A stretch of 44,613 bases of DNA, taken from Candidatus Accumulibacter conexus. Lineage in GTDB: Bacteria; Pseudomonadota; Gammaproteobacteria; Burkholderiales; Rhodocyclaceae. The notes beneath the pieces were generated by a model, which saw nothing but the letters and a program-made list of their open reading frames with translations, did not search any database and was not told the origin of the DNA. The stretch covers positions 1 through 44,613 of the forward strand of contig JAGFNJ010000044.1 of the NCBI GenBank assembly GCA_017592775.1. The letters are read 5' to 3'. Positions 16,230 to 24,274 of this stretch are shown piece after piece. The position numbers and the translations under genes were made by a program. Position 1 is the stretch's first letter. The number at the start of each line of letters is the position of its first letter.

Positions 16230-16607
16230 GACTTCTCTTGGTAGTCGCAACCGTCGGCCTCGTCTTCGCATGAAGCCGCGGCTGTCGCCTGAGCTTTCGC
16301 GATGGCGAGCGCGCCGCTCTTGTGCGGCAGGCGGCGGGGCTCGTCGGCGCGGCGGCGTCGCCATGCTGGCCGAGGATTGATCGGCAACACGTAGGGCATT
16401 TCCCATTCTCGCGACCATGGTAGTATGCTGTGGAAGGTCAAGAGGGGCGAAATGCGATCGGCGAACTCGCCAAAGGCCAGACTGGGGGGCCGACTCGTCG
16501 GGCGACGCTCGATGTCGTATCGCTGGCTCGAGCCGGCTCATTTCTCTTGACTCAAGACGTAGGAACTCGCTGCAGTTTCTCGCTGGTCTTTCGTCGCGGA
16601 GTGTCCG
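16230..16607. other. Gap upstream of the TIR/kinase operon
   Basis: These 378 bases contain no convincing gene. A weak promoter-like pair TTCCCA / TAGTAT is near 16403-16428. GGAG lies eight bases before the TIR gene ATG. The minus-strand frame of the permease stays open here, but the residues are low-complexity and unlike the permease family. Confidence 0.35.
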
Positions 16608-17579
16608 ATGACCAAGAAAGAAACGCTGTACATCAGCTATGCTGATCCGGACCGCGCCTTCGTTCGGCGCTTGGCTTCAAACCTCGAGGAAGCAGGGATA
16701 CGGGTTTCCTTCGACGAGCTATTGACGCCTGGCGACTCCTGGGCGGCGACGCTCCGCGAAGCGATCGAGTCGGCGCCGACGTTTCTTGCCGTGTTGTCAC
16801 CCGGCTACCTGAACTCCCGCTGGGCCAAGGAGGAGCTGATCGTCGCGCGGCAGCAAGAAATCGAAGGTCGAACCCGGGTGATCCTGCTGATGAGTCAGAA
16901 CTGCGACTTGCCGGGTGCCTTGGCCCGCGAAACCTACGTAGACTTCACCCAGGACTATCACTCGGGCCTTCAGCGACTCGTCGCGCAGTTGGCCTGCCCG
17001 CCCCATGCTCCGGTCGGCAGTCGACAGTCTCCCGCGTCCGGAACACGGAAGGTGCGCGCGGCGGTGGCGGATGGCCAATCGAATCTCGACGACCACGAGA
17101 AGCTCAACTTCTTCCGGCCGGTCCCGCCAAGACAGCCATCATCGAAGCCACCCCTGCGAGCGGCTGGCGACACGTCCAAAGCTTGTTTTGTCGTGATGCC
17201 GTTTGACAATGCCGATCTCGATGTGGTGTACGAGGACTTCATCCGTCCGATTCTGGCGGAGCAGTGCGGGTTGACCTGCCGGCGGGGCGACAGCGTCTTC
17301 GGTTCGAACGTCATCATGCAGGATGTCCTGAACCAGATCGGCGAGTCCGATTTCATTCTCGCGGATTTGACCGGCTGCAACCCCAATGTGCTCTATGAGG
17401 TGGGCATCTGCGACACGCTGAATAAACCCGTTCTCCTGCTCACTCAATCCAAGGACAGCATTCCGTTTGACCTCGGCCATCGTCGGGTTCTCATCTACGA
17501 CTACTCACCGCGCGGCTGCAAGACACTCGAACGAAGCTTGCCGGGCAACGTCGCTGCGGTGCTGGGGAGTCAGCGATGA
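16608..17579 (+). CDS. TIR domain fused to a deoxyribosyltransferase-like domain
   Basis: A 323-residue protein. Residues 1-~130 form a TIR domain: 'LYISYADPDRAFVRRLASNL', then 'LSPGYLNSRWAKEELIVARQ' with the WxxxE glutamate (W72, E76) used by NAD-cleaving TIR enzymes. After a Pro-rich linker (~133-185), residues ~190-300 form a second Rossmann-like domain of the nucleoside 2-deoxyribosyltransferase/TIR-like type: 'CFVVMPF' and 'ADLTGCNPNVLYEVGICDTL' with the catalytic-type Glu264. Two nucleotide-processing folds in one chain suggest an effector that consumes or senses NAD or a nucleotide. GGAG precedes the ATG, and the stop overlaps the histidine-kinase start (ATGA), so the three genes form one operon. 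Confidence 0.82.
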   Translation: MTKKETLYISYADPDRAFVRRLASNLEEAGIRVSFDELLTPGDSWAATLREAIESAPTFLAVLSPGYLNSRWAKEELIVARQQEIEGRTRVILLMSQNCDLPGALARETYVDFTQDYHSGLQRLVAQLACPPHAPVGSRQSPASGTRKVRAAVADGQSNLDDHEKLNFFRPVPPRQPSSKPPLRAAGDTSKACFVVMPFDNADLDVVYEDFIRPILAEQCGLTCRRGDSVFGSNVIMQDVLNQIGESDFILADLTGCNPNVLYEVGICDTLNKPVLLLTQSKDSIPFDLGHRRVLIYDYSPRGCKTLERSLPGNVAAVLGSQR

Positions 17580-20500
17580 AATCCAAGCGGCCAGAGCCTC
17601 GGGCGGAACTGCCGCCCAGCCCATGGGTGGGAAGCGATGACGTCGTCAGATGGCTCGAAATCGCGCTCGTACAAGACCTCGACAAGCTGCTCGACGCCAT
17701 CATTGTCGAGGTTCCCAAGACGGTCGGCGCGCGCGACTGTTCGGTTTACCTGCTGCCTCAGTTTGTCCAGCAGTTCAACGGGAAGCTGACGACTGGCGCG
17801 AACCAGTTGATCCCTTATACCGAAGTGGAAAAGAACTTTATCGTCAGCGCCCGTTCGACACAGGAAAACCCGAAGCGAACCTACGGGCAGGCCTACTACT
17901 GTGCGGGGGAGGGGTTGACCGGATGGGTATTCGAACAGCGCCGTCCTTTGCTGCTGCGCAACATGTGGGACGAAGACGAACGGAGACAACTCGTCCCGCC
18001 CGCCTACCACAGTGACAAGTACGGCCTGGGCAAGGAACTTGGGCGGGAACACGCACAACCCTTCCTGGCCATGCCGCTGACCACCGCTGCCGCTGAGTCG
18101 CTAGGCGTACTCAAACTGACCGGCACTCTCGACTCGGCGCCCTTTCCTCCGGAAGTGCAGGACTTTCTGCAGCCCGTCGTCCGTGCTTTGGCGGATTTGA
18201 TCCAACGCACGGCGAACCTTGAGCGCACGAAAGGCTTGAAGAAGCTGATGGCTAGCCTAGCCGCGAGATCGTCTTTGCGCGAGGTATTGGATACGGCAGC
18301 CAAGGAATTGCCGGATCTGGTCGACGGTTCCGACGCTGCGGTGTTCTTGCTCGACGAGAAGACCGGATACTACGTACTCCGAGCGACGACGAGCGACGTG
18401 TTGAAAGACAAGGTCGACAAGGCCTACTACCAGGCCGGCGAAGGACTGACAGGTTGGGTCGCCAGTCAGAAGCGACCGCTACGGGTAAAGAACCTGACCG
18501 ATCCGGCCGAACTGAAGGCTATTGACCCGGAGCTGAAATGGCTGGACAAGGACCAGGAGTACGGGCACCGCCCGACGCGCCAGTATCTCGCGGTCCCTTT
18601 GCTGTCTACGAAGGAGAGCGAGCCTGCCCTCGGCGTGATCCGCTTCCCGGTCCACCGCTACAACCAGAGCTTCACCAGTGACGACGAGCAACTGCTCGTC
18701 GATTTCGCTTCCAGCTTTGTTCAGATCCTCGAGACCGTCCGAGTCAGAGAGCTCTCCGGGCAGATCTCTGCCATCAAGGACTTGTTCCTGGCGTCGACCT
18801 TGAACCGGGAGCGTCTGTTGGAGGAGGCGACCCGAAGCACTGACCGTGTGCTTGGCGGCGACGGCTGCTCCCTCTTTCTCAGGGACGAGCGATCTGGACT
18901 CTATGAGCTGAGAGCCACCAGTTCACCGAGTCTTGCCAGGGAGATAGGGCACTTGGCCTACGCCGAGGGCGAAGGCAAGACCGGGCGAGTCATCAAGGAA
19001 CGGCGATCGCTGCGCCTCAACCCGGTCGAAGAACCTGAGATCTCCGTCAAGGACTCAGTGGAAGCGGACATCCAACACGGCGCGAAGTTTCTGGCGGCGC
19101 CGCTCCTCGCCGACAGCGGCGAACCGATAGGTGTCATTCGTCTTACCCGTCAGCAGAACAAGCCGGACTTCGTACAGGTGGACGAAAACCTGCTGAGTTC
19201 CATTGCTTCCATGCTAAGCCTTTCCTTGCAGACCCTCGCCGCGCATGAAACCAATCAAGAAATCGTCAGAGCGCTGCTGAGCATCGCCGAAACCAACGTC
19301 CGTCTGGTCCGCGACCAGCACCGCCTGCCGCTCAACGACCGCCGCGAGCAGTCGAGGTGGCTTGCCCTGACCACCGTCACCAGCCATGACGGTCTTCGCT
19401 TCAACCGAGCGGCGCTTTTCACCTGCGACCCCAAGCAACGGACGATTACCGGTATCTGTGCCGTCGGGCCGAAGACGCGCGAGGGCGCGCATACGCTCTG
19501 GAACCATGCGAAACGGATGTCTTTCGACGACCTCCTGGAACTCAATATCAAGGAGAGTAGCAAGCAAGGCTTCCATGAAACCATAGCGGGTCAGTGCCTG
19601 ACCTTGGGTGGCGAAGAAGATCCGGGTGCGACCCTCCCTTGGGCCGCCTGTGCCGAACCCGCGGCAGCATACCGCGTGCAGGGCGGCAAAGCCGAGATCA
19701 TGACTTCAGACGGTTTCCTCCCCTCTCCCTGTTCGATTCCGCAAAGCTTCCTCGATCTGGTCGATTGCGACTGCTTCGCGCTGATCCCGTTTTCCGGACT
19801 GGATGCCCTGCCGAGCGTCCTCTACGTCGACAACCGCTTCAACCAGAGGGCGATATCGATCGACCAACTGAGGCCGTTGACCGTATTTGCCGACTTTTTC
19901 GGAACCAGCATGAGTCTGGCGGAGGCTCAGGATCGGCTCCTTCTCCGCTCCGAGCGCTTGGCGACCCTCGGCGAGTTCGCAACGTCCTTCAGCCACCAAG
20001 CGCGGCAGCCGTTGCAGATCATCAGCAACTCGGTAAGGCTCCTGGAAGATGAGTCGGATGTCCAAAAGTCGGCTTCGCTTCGACAACGCTTGATCGAATT
20101 GCGCGAAGGCCTCGGCCGGCTGGAAGTCGCGCTGAGATACCTCAACGGCTTTGCACGACAGGACTGCCTGCCCGAGGGCGAGCTGATAGACCTTGGGCAG
20201 ACACTCCGAGGTGCGACGGATTTTGTCGCTGCGCAATTGAAGAATCACGGCATTTCCGTGTCCACGGACATCGCCCCGGACCTGCCGAGGATCCCGATCA
20301 ATCCGGCAGATCTCCAGGACATCCTGCTCAACCTCATCGCGAACGCGCGTGACGCCATGGAGGACGGAGGCGAGCTGAGCTTGCGGGCGTCCATGCGATC
20401 GGATTGGGTCGTTGTGGAGGTCAGCGATACCGGGAGGGGAATTCCGGAAAAGGACCGCGAAGCCATTTTCGAACCGCTGTTCACCACCAAACCGACCGAG

Positions 20501-20641
20501 AAGGGCATGGGCATGGGTCTGGCGCTATCGCGAAGACTCGCCGAGCGCATCGGGGGTTCCCTCAAACTGGCTTTGCCATCCGGGCAGCGCAACGGAGAAA
20601 GCTTCGTGCTCAGCCTACCTACCAAAGGTCAGACGCGATGA
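17576..20641 (+). CDS. Multi-GAF sensor histidine kinase
   Basis: A 1021-residue cytosolic kinase without membrane helices. Three related GAF domains occupy about residues 25-210, 220-390 and 400-560; each contains a 'YYQAGEGLTGWV'-like motif (YYCAGEGLTGWVFEQ, YYQAGEGLTGWVASQ, YAEGEGKTGRVIKE). A fourth, diverged GAF-like region follows to ~780. The transmitter has the H-box 'EFATSFSHQARQPLQI' with His807, an N-box 'NLIANARDAMEDGG', and G boxes 'DTGRGIPEKD', 'LFTTKPTEKGMGMGL'. All ATP-binding motifs look intact. GAF domains bind small ligands such as cyclic nucleotides. The gene is coupled upstream to a TIR/deoxyribosyltransferase-like protein and downstream to a receiver protein, so the kinase may sense the status on which the TIR protein acts, or gate it. 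Confidence 0.88.
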   Translation: MKSKRPEPRAELPPSPWVGSDDVVRWLEIALVQDLDKLLDAIIVEVPKTVGARDCSVYLLPQFVQQFNGKLTTGANQLIPYTEVEKNFIVSARSTQENPKRTYGQAYYCAGEGLTGWVFEQRRPLLLRNMWDEDERRQLVPPAYHSDKYGLGKELGREHAQPFLAMPLTTAAAESLGVLKLTGTLDSAPFPPEVQDFLQPVVRALADLIQRTANLERTKGLKKLMASLAARSSLREVLDTAAKELPDLVDGSDAAVFLLDEKTGYYVLRATTSDVLKDKVDKAYYQAGEGLTGWVASQKRPLRVKNLTDPAELKAIDPELKWLDKDQEYGHRPTRQYLAVPLLSTKESEPALGVIRFPVHRYNQSFTSDDEQLLVDFASSFVQILETVRVRELSGQISAIKDLFLASTLNRERLLEEATRSTDRVLGGDGCSLFLRDERSGLYELRATSSPSLAREIGHLAYAEGEGKTGRVIKERRSLRLNPVEEPEISVKDSVEADIQHGAKFLAAPLLADSGEPIGVIRLTRQQNKPDFVQVDENLLSSIASMLSLSLQTLAAHETNQEIVRALLSIAETNVRLVRDQHRLPLNDRREQSRWLALTTVTSHDGLRFNRAALFTCDPKQRTITGICAVGPKTREGAHTLWNHAKRMSFDDLLELNIKESSKQGFHETIAGQCLTLGGEEDPGATLPWAACAEPAAAYRVQGGKAEIMTSDGFLPSPCSIPQSFLDLVDCDCFALIPFSGLDALPSVLYVDNRFNQRAISIDQLRPLTVFADFFGTSMSLAEAQDRLLLRSERLATLGEFATSFSHQARQPLQIISNSVRLLEDESDVQKSASLRQRLIELREGLGRLEVALRYLNGFARQDCLPEGELIDLGQTLRGATDFVAAQLKNHGISVSTDIAPDLPRIPINPADLQDILLNLIANARDAMEDGGELSLRASMRSDWVVVEVSDTGRGIPEKDREAIFEPLFTTKPTEKGMGMGLALSRRLAERIGGSLKLALPSGQRNGESFVLSLPTKGQTR

Positions 20642-21060
20642 GCCAAGTATTGATAGTCGACGACGAGGCCACCATTCGAAACCAGTTCCGCGACTTTCTT
20701 GCCAACTGGAACGTCGAGGTACTGGTTGCCGGTAGCCTCCCGGAAGCCGAACACTTGATCGCTGGCCATGATGTTGGCGTGATCATCCAAGACCTTTTCC
20801 TGGATGCGCCTGTAACCCAAGTGTACGAGTTTATCGAGAAGCACTGCGGGCCGGACCTCGGGCGCGAAGCCATCGTCATCACCGGCTACCTCGCGAAGGC
20901 CGATTTCCGACGAATGGTCGACATAGGTGCCTATTGCTTCTTTGAGAAACCCGTCAGCCTGGACGAACTGCTGATCGCCACATGGGCGGCCGAGGGACGA
21001 GCCGATCGGATGGCACTCGTAAACGGGCGACGTGGTAGGGCGACGTTATCCGGTTCTTGA
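20638..21060 (+). CDS. Single-domain response regulator (receiver)
   Basis: A 140-residue CheY-like receiver with no output domain. Acidic pocket Asp8/Asp9 ('VLIVDDEATIRNQF'), phosphoacceptor Asp52 ('VIIQDLFLD'), Thr82 ('ITG') and Lys104 ('FFEKPV') are all present. The start overlaps the kinase stop in ATGA. Without a DNA-binding domain it must act by protein contact, possibly on the TIR protein, or as a phosphate sink. The last ~20 residues are basic and probably disordered. Confidence 0.88.
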   Translation: MSQVLIVDDEATIRNQFRDFLANWNVEVLVAGSLPEAEHLIAGHDVGVIIQDLFLDAPVTQVYEFIEKHCGPDLGREAIVITGYLAKADFRRMVDIGAYCFFEKPVSLDELLIATWAAEGRADRMALVNGRRGRATLSGS

Positions 21061-21294
21061 CACACACGCCCGTTTCGCACCACCCAGGTTCGTCAATGTC
21101 GAGACGGGTGGCCTGCGCCGGCTGGCCGGAATCGGGGAGTTTGCTGGCAGCCTATCGTGCGCGAACGATCATGGTTTCCGTACCGCTCAGGTCAAGAAGC
21201 TGGTGAATCTCAGCCACGGCAAGTTCTACCGCGCCCGGCTCGGCGACGCCGACCGGCCGCTGTTTTCGCTCGTTCGCCGCGGCGACGAGGCGCA
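21061..21294. other. Gap after the receiver gene; possible gene scrap
   Basis: Plus-strand reading gives 'AQVKKLVNLSHGKFYRARLG', which resembles the 'GKFYRARL...DRLLF' segment of small toxin-like or helicase-associated proteins, with no start and no intact frame. No terminator hairpin with a T-run is visible. Confidence 0.3.
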
Positions 21295-21477
21295 TCAAGC
21301 GCGAGCAAAGCCATGCCCAAGAATGCCGCATTCGAGATAGCGGCGGAACCGGCGTTCGACATGTCCTCGGCCGGTAACACCCTGGCGGCTGTCACACCAG
21401 AGTGCGAGCCTAGTGGCGAGTTGCATCTGCATGGTGCGATAGAGCACGGTACGTTCGGGCAGCCGAGGGCGATGAAC
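21295..21477 (-). pseudogene. IS91-family transposase remnant (N-terminal region)
   Basis: The minus strand from 21477 reads 'VHRPRLPERTVLYRTMQMQL', then 'ATRLALWCDSRQGVTGRGHV' and 'ERRFRRYLECGILGHGFARA' before a TGA. This is the characteristic start of IS91-type transposases (RPRxPERTVLY...HLATFL...VEREFRRYLECGILAHGFAR). Only ~60 residues remain and the zinc-binding Cys cluster that should follow is missing. It aligns with the remnant at 6036-6161. Confidence 0.72.
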
Positions 21478-21497
21478 GGCCGTGCGCGCGTGTGAGG

Positions 21498-21790
21498 CCC
21501 ACCTCCCTGAGATACACGCCGGATCCCAGTACGCTGCCGCCGCATGCCCTGGGCGTCGTGGAACAAGCCTTGCACCGCGCCTGCCCGACGGCGGTTCTGG
21601 ATTCGCTGATCGGCGCGGGGGCCTTCATTCACGCCTTCCTGGCGCGCTGCTCAAACCGCATCAGCACTTCCACGGCCTCGTCATCTAGGCCATCTTCGAA
21701 GCTGACACGGCCGGCACCGTGGCGCTTTACGAAAGCCGTTCGCGCGAGCGGAAGTTCCTCGACGAAGTGCAGGCCACGATCCGTCGACCC
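21498..21790 (+). pseudogene. Unidentified decayed gene
   Basis: Protein-like stretches occur in successive frames: 'RYTPDPSTLPPHALGVVEQA' through 'VLDSLIGAGAFIHAF' (from 21513), then 'LLKPHQHFHGLVI' with a stop, then 'AIFEADTAGTVALYESRSRE' through 'RKFLDEVQATIRRPLL'. This looks like a frameshifted C-terminal gene piece ending at the edge of the permease repeat. No family recognised. Confidence 0.35.
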
Positions 21791-21803
21791 CTGCTGCGCG
21801 CGC

Positions 21804-23153
21804 ACACGCCGTGCGGCGCTCGCGCCGGAAGACGCCGACACTATGGCGAACCGGGAGCACGCTGGCGGGCGACGCGCTCGTGCAGCAGCAGCCCGCCGAG
21901 CACGACGAAACCGGCCAGCATCACCAGCAGCGAGACGTGCACCGCCGCCTTGCTCGCGGCGTAGCTGACGCTCGACCATGCCAGCCAGGCGCACGCGGCG
22001 CAGAACACCAGCGGCGTCAGCGGGTAGAGCGGTACGCGGAACGGCCGCGCGATGCCGGGGTGGCGCCGGCGCAACCGGAAGACGGCCAGCCCGACCATGA
22101 ACAGGAAGGTCCAGAACACCGGCGCCGTGAACTCCACCGTCGCCTCGAAGCCATCGGCCTGAAAGGCGCCGAAGACGACCAGCGCGAGGCTGATCGCCGT
22201 CTGCAGGACATGGCCATTCATCGGCCCGGCCCGTCCGGCCTGCCAGCGGCCGAGGCGGCGCAGCGGCGCCCAGTCGCGGCCGAGCGCGTAGTTGCTGCGG
22301 GCGCCGACGATCATCGTCGAATGGATGCTGGTCAGCGCGGCGAGCGCGACGAGCACGCCAAGCAGGCGTTCGCCCCAGGCGCCGAAATGCAGGCCGAGCA
22401 CCTCCGCGCCGGCAGCCTTGCTGGTGGCAAGTCCGGCAAGGCCGAGGCCGTGCAGCAACGCGAGATTGGCGAGCAGGTAGAGGGCGGTGATGAGGCTCAG
22501 GCTGAGCATCAGCACGCGGGCGACGGCGCGCGGACCGCCGTGTACCTCGGCAGAGAGGTAGGCTGCCTCGTTCCAGCCGCCGAAGGTGAGCAGCACGAAG
22601 ACCATCGCCAGCCCGAGCATGCCGGCCGACGGCGTGCTGGCGAACCAGGTCGGCGCCGGATGCGACGTCAGGCCAGCGGCTGGCGCGGCGAAGCCGGCGA
22701 CGACGACGGCCGCCAACCCGCCGACGAGCAGCAGCACCATCGCCGTCTGCAGGCGGGCGGCGACGGTCAGTCCGAGGATGTTGGTGACGGTGAGCACGAT
22801 GATGATGGCGACCGCCCAGAGCGCCGAAGAATGCGCGCCGAGATCGACGACGCGCGTCATGTAGTCACCGAAGACGTAGGCAAGCAGGGCGATCGAGCCG
22901 GTGTTGATCACCATCGCCTTCGACCATGCGTAGAGGAAAGCCACGTGCTTGCCCCAGGCACCGCTGAGGAAGTGGTACTCACCACCGGCATGCGGGTGCG
23001 CCGCGCACAGTTCGGCATAGCACAGCGCGCCGGCGAGCGAGACGAGCGCACCGGCCAGCCAGGCGGCGATCAGCCAGCCGTGGTCCTGCGTCATGCTGGC
23101 GACCATGGCCGGTGTCTTGAAGATGCCGGCACCGACGACGATGCCGACGACGA
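21804..23153. repeat. Right copy of the ~1.35-kb direct repeat (permease gene)
   Basis: Partner of 14855-16204 at a constant offset of 6,949. Here the permease gene continues past the repeat edge into a normal N-terminus and an upstream co-transcribed gene, so this copy is probably the source of the duplication. Confidence 0.88.
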
Positions 23154-23211
23154 TGGCGACCGCACCCGTCGTGTGCAGCAAGTGGCGGGGGTCGTCGGCG
23201 CCGGCGTCCAT
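21841..23211 (-). CDS. APC-type amino-acid permease, complete copy
   Basis: A 456-residue transporter with about 12 hydrophobic helices. Helix 1 is 'AIVVGIVVGAGIFKTPAM', with the unwound GxGIF motif that binds the substrate amino and carboxyl groups in the APC superfamily. ATG 23211 gives a short polar N-terminus ('MDAGADDPRHLLHTTG'). It starts 10 bp after the stop of the exported methyltransferase gene, so the two are probably one operon. Differences from the left copy are about 18 substitutions scattered over the loops and helices. The substrate is unknown. Confidence 0.87.
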   Translation of the reverse strand: MDAGADDPRHLLHTTGAVAIVVGIVVGAGIFKTPAMVASMTQDHGWLIAAWLAGALVSLAGALCYAELCAAHPHAGGEYHFLSGAWGKHVAFLYAWSKAMVINTGSIALLAYVFGDYMTRVVDLGAHSSALWAVAIIIVLTVTNILGLTVAARLQTAMVLLLVGGLAAVVVAGFAAPAAGLTSHPAPTWFASTPSAGMLGLAMVFVLLTFGGWNEAAYLSAEVHGGPRAVARVLMLSLSLITALYLLANLALLHGLGLAGLATSKAAGAEVLGLHFGAWGERLLGVLVALAALTSIHSTMIVGARSNYALGRDWAPLRRLGRWQAGRAGPMNGHVLQTAISLALVVFGAFQADGFEATVEFTAPVFWTFLFMVGLAVFRLRRRHPGIARPFRVPLYPLTPLVFCAACAWLAWSSVSYAASKAAVHVSLLVMLAGFVVLGGLLLHERVARQRAPGSP

Positions 23212-23221
23212 GGTGGGCGTT

Positions 23222-24067
23222 TCAGCGGCGCTCGCCGCGGACGCTGCCGGTGGCCTGCGGGTGCTTCTGCTGGCCGACGAAGCGCCGGCCGTCGGCGGTG
23301 GCGGTGACGGTTGCCGTCGTGCCGTCCGGCCGGAGGTAGTCGAAATGCAGCGTCGCACCCTGTAGCCGGCCCTGGACGGCAACGATCCGCTCGCCGACCG
23401 TGAGGATGCCGGAGACCTGCTGGTAGGCCTGTGTCAATTGCAGGCGGGTCGGCGCGGCCTCGCCCGGCAGGCGCAACGACCATTCGCCAGCCACCTGCGC
23501 CGGCACGATCCAGAAGAAGGCCTCCGCGTTCTCCGTCGCGATCGTCACATCGGGTTGCCAGTCGCCCATGTCGAAAGCGTGCGAGACGATGCGCGTGCCC
23601 GGCTTCATCTGCAGCAGCAGCGGCCGCAGCTTGCGGTTGAGGACAGGCGTCAGGAACATCGTCACCACCGTCGCCGCGGAAAAATCCTCGACGAGGATGT
23701 CGCCGACAACGATCTTCACCCGCCCCTCGAGGCCGGCGCGGTTGACGTTGCGCCGCGCCAGTGCGGCGATTTCCGGCGAGTACTCGATGCCGACCGCGCG
23801 GGCGCCGAACGCTCGTGCCGCGGCGATCGGAATCCGTCCCTCGCCGGCGCCGAGGTCATAGACGATGTCCGCCGGCGTCACCTTTGCCGTCTGCAGCATC
23901 CGCGTCACCATGGCATCCGGCGTCGGCGCCCAGAAGACATCCTTGCCGTCGTGCCCGTGTTCGAGGCGGAACTGCTCGTCGCCGTAGTTCCTGGCGGAAT
24001 GGACGGGGTGCGCCAGCCCAAGGACCAGGGCGCAGGTGGCAAGAACGCGGAGGAACTGTGCTGGCAT
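23222..24067 (-). CDS. Exported class I SAM-dependent methyltransferase-like protein
   Basis: A 281-residue protein. ATG 24067 is chosen because it begins a signal peptide ('MPAQFLRVLATCALVLGLAH', cleavage near 'VHSA'). The body is a class I methyltransferase fold: motif I 'DIVYDLGAGEGRIPIAAARA', acidic end of strand 2 'AVGIEYSPE' and motif II region 'VKIVVGDILVEDFSAATVV'. The C-terminal ~100 residues form a beta-rich extension ('LQGATLHFDYLRPDGTTATV'). A methyltransferase with an export signal is odd because SAM is cytosolic: it may be membrane-anchored with the enzyme kept inside, or the domain may no longer methylate. It is the first gene before the permease. Confidence 0.8.
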   Translation of the reverse strand: MPAQFLRVLATCALVLGLAHPVHSARNYGDEQFRLEHGHDGKDVFWAPTPDAMVTRMLQTAKVTPADIVYDLGAGEGRIPIAAARAFGARAVGIEYSPEIAALARRNVNRAGLEGRVKIVVGDILVEDFSAATVVTMFLTPVLNRKLRPLLLQMKPGTRIVSHAFDMGDWQPDVTIATENAEAFFWIVPAQVAGEWSLRLPGEAAPTRLQLTQAYQQVSGILTVGERIVAVQGRLQGATLHFDYLRPDGTTATVTATADGRRFVGQQKHPQATGSVRGERR

Positions 24068-24222
24068 GGACGGCAGGCGTGTCGGATACGGCAGGGGGCG
24101 CAGGATTCGCTGGAGTATAGCCGCAGGCGCCGCCGGTCCGCCTGCGTATGGATCAATGAACGCCCCATGGACCATCGGGCGCTCTCGCCTGAACTGGCAG
24201 CTTCTGCGATGGATTCCGATTT

Positions 24223-24239
24223 GTACCGAAATAAGGTAC
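24223..24239 (+). promoter_or_regulatory. Palindromic operator candidate of the nucleotidyltransferase/HEPN pair
   Basis: GTACC-gaaataa-GGTAC is a perfect 5-bp inverted repeat centred 44 bases upstream of the start. A possible -10 (TACGAT, 24237-24242) overlaps its right arm. A repressor bound here would block the promoter, and the first gene product has an N-terminal winged-helix domain, so autoregulation is plausible. Confidence 0.45.
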
Positions 24240-24274
24240 GATCGTGCCGAATTCAGGTTCGTTTGGAGTGCTGC

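Noticed and set aside
16230-16541. Upstream extension of the left permease gene
   Set aside because: The frame is open but the residues are Arg/Ser-rich, unlike any permease N-terminus, and lie outside the duplicated segment.
21841-23307. Long plus-strand open frame antisense to the complete permease gene
   Set aside because: Its counterpart in the duplicated copy shares the same low-complexity Arg/Gln/Asp peptide, while the minus strand encodes clear membrane helices.
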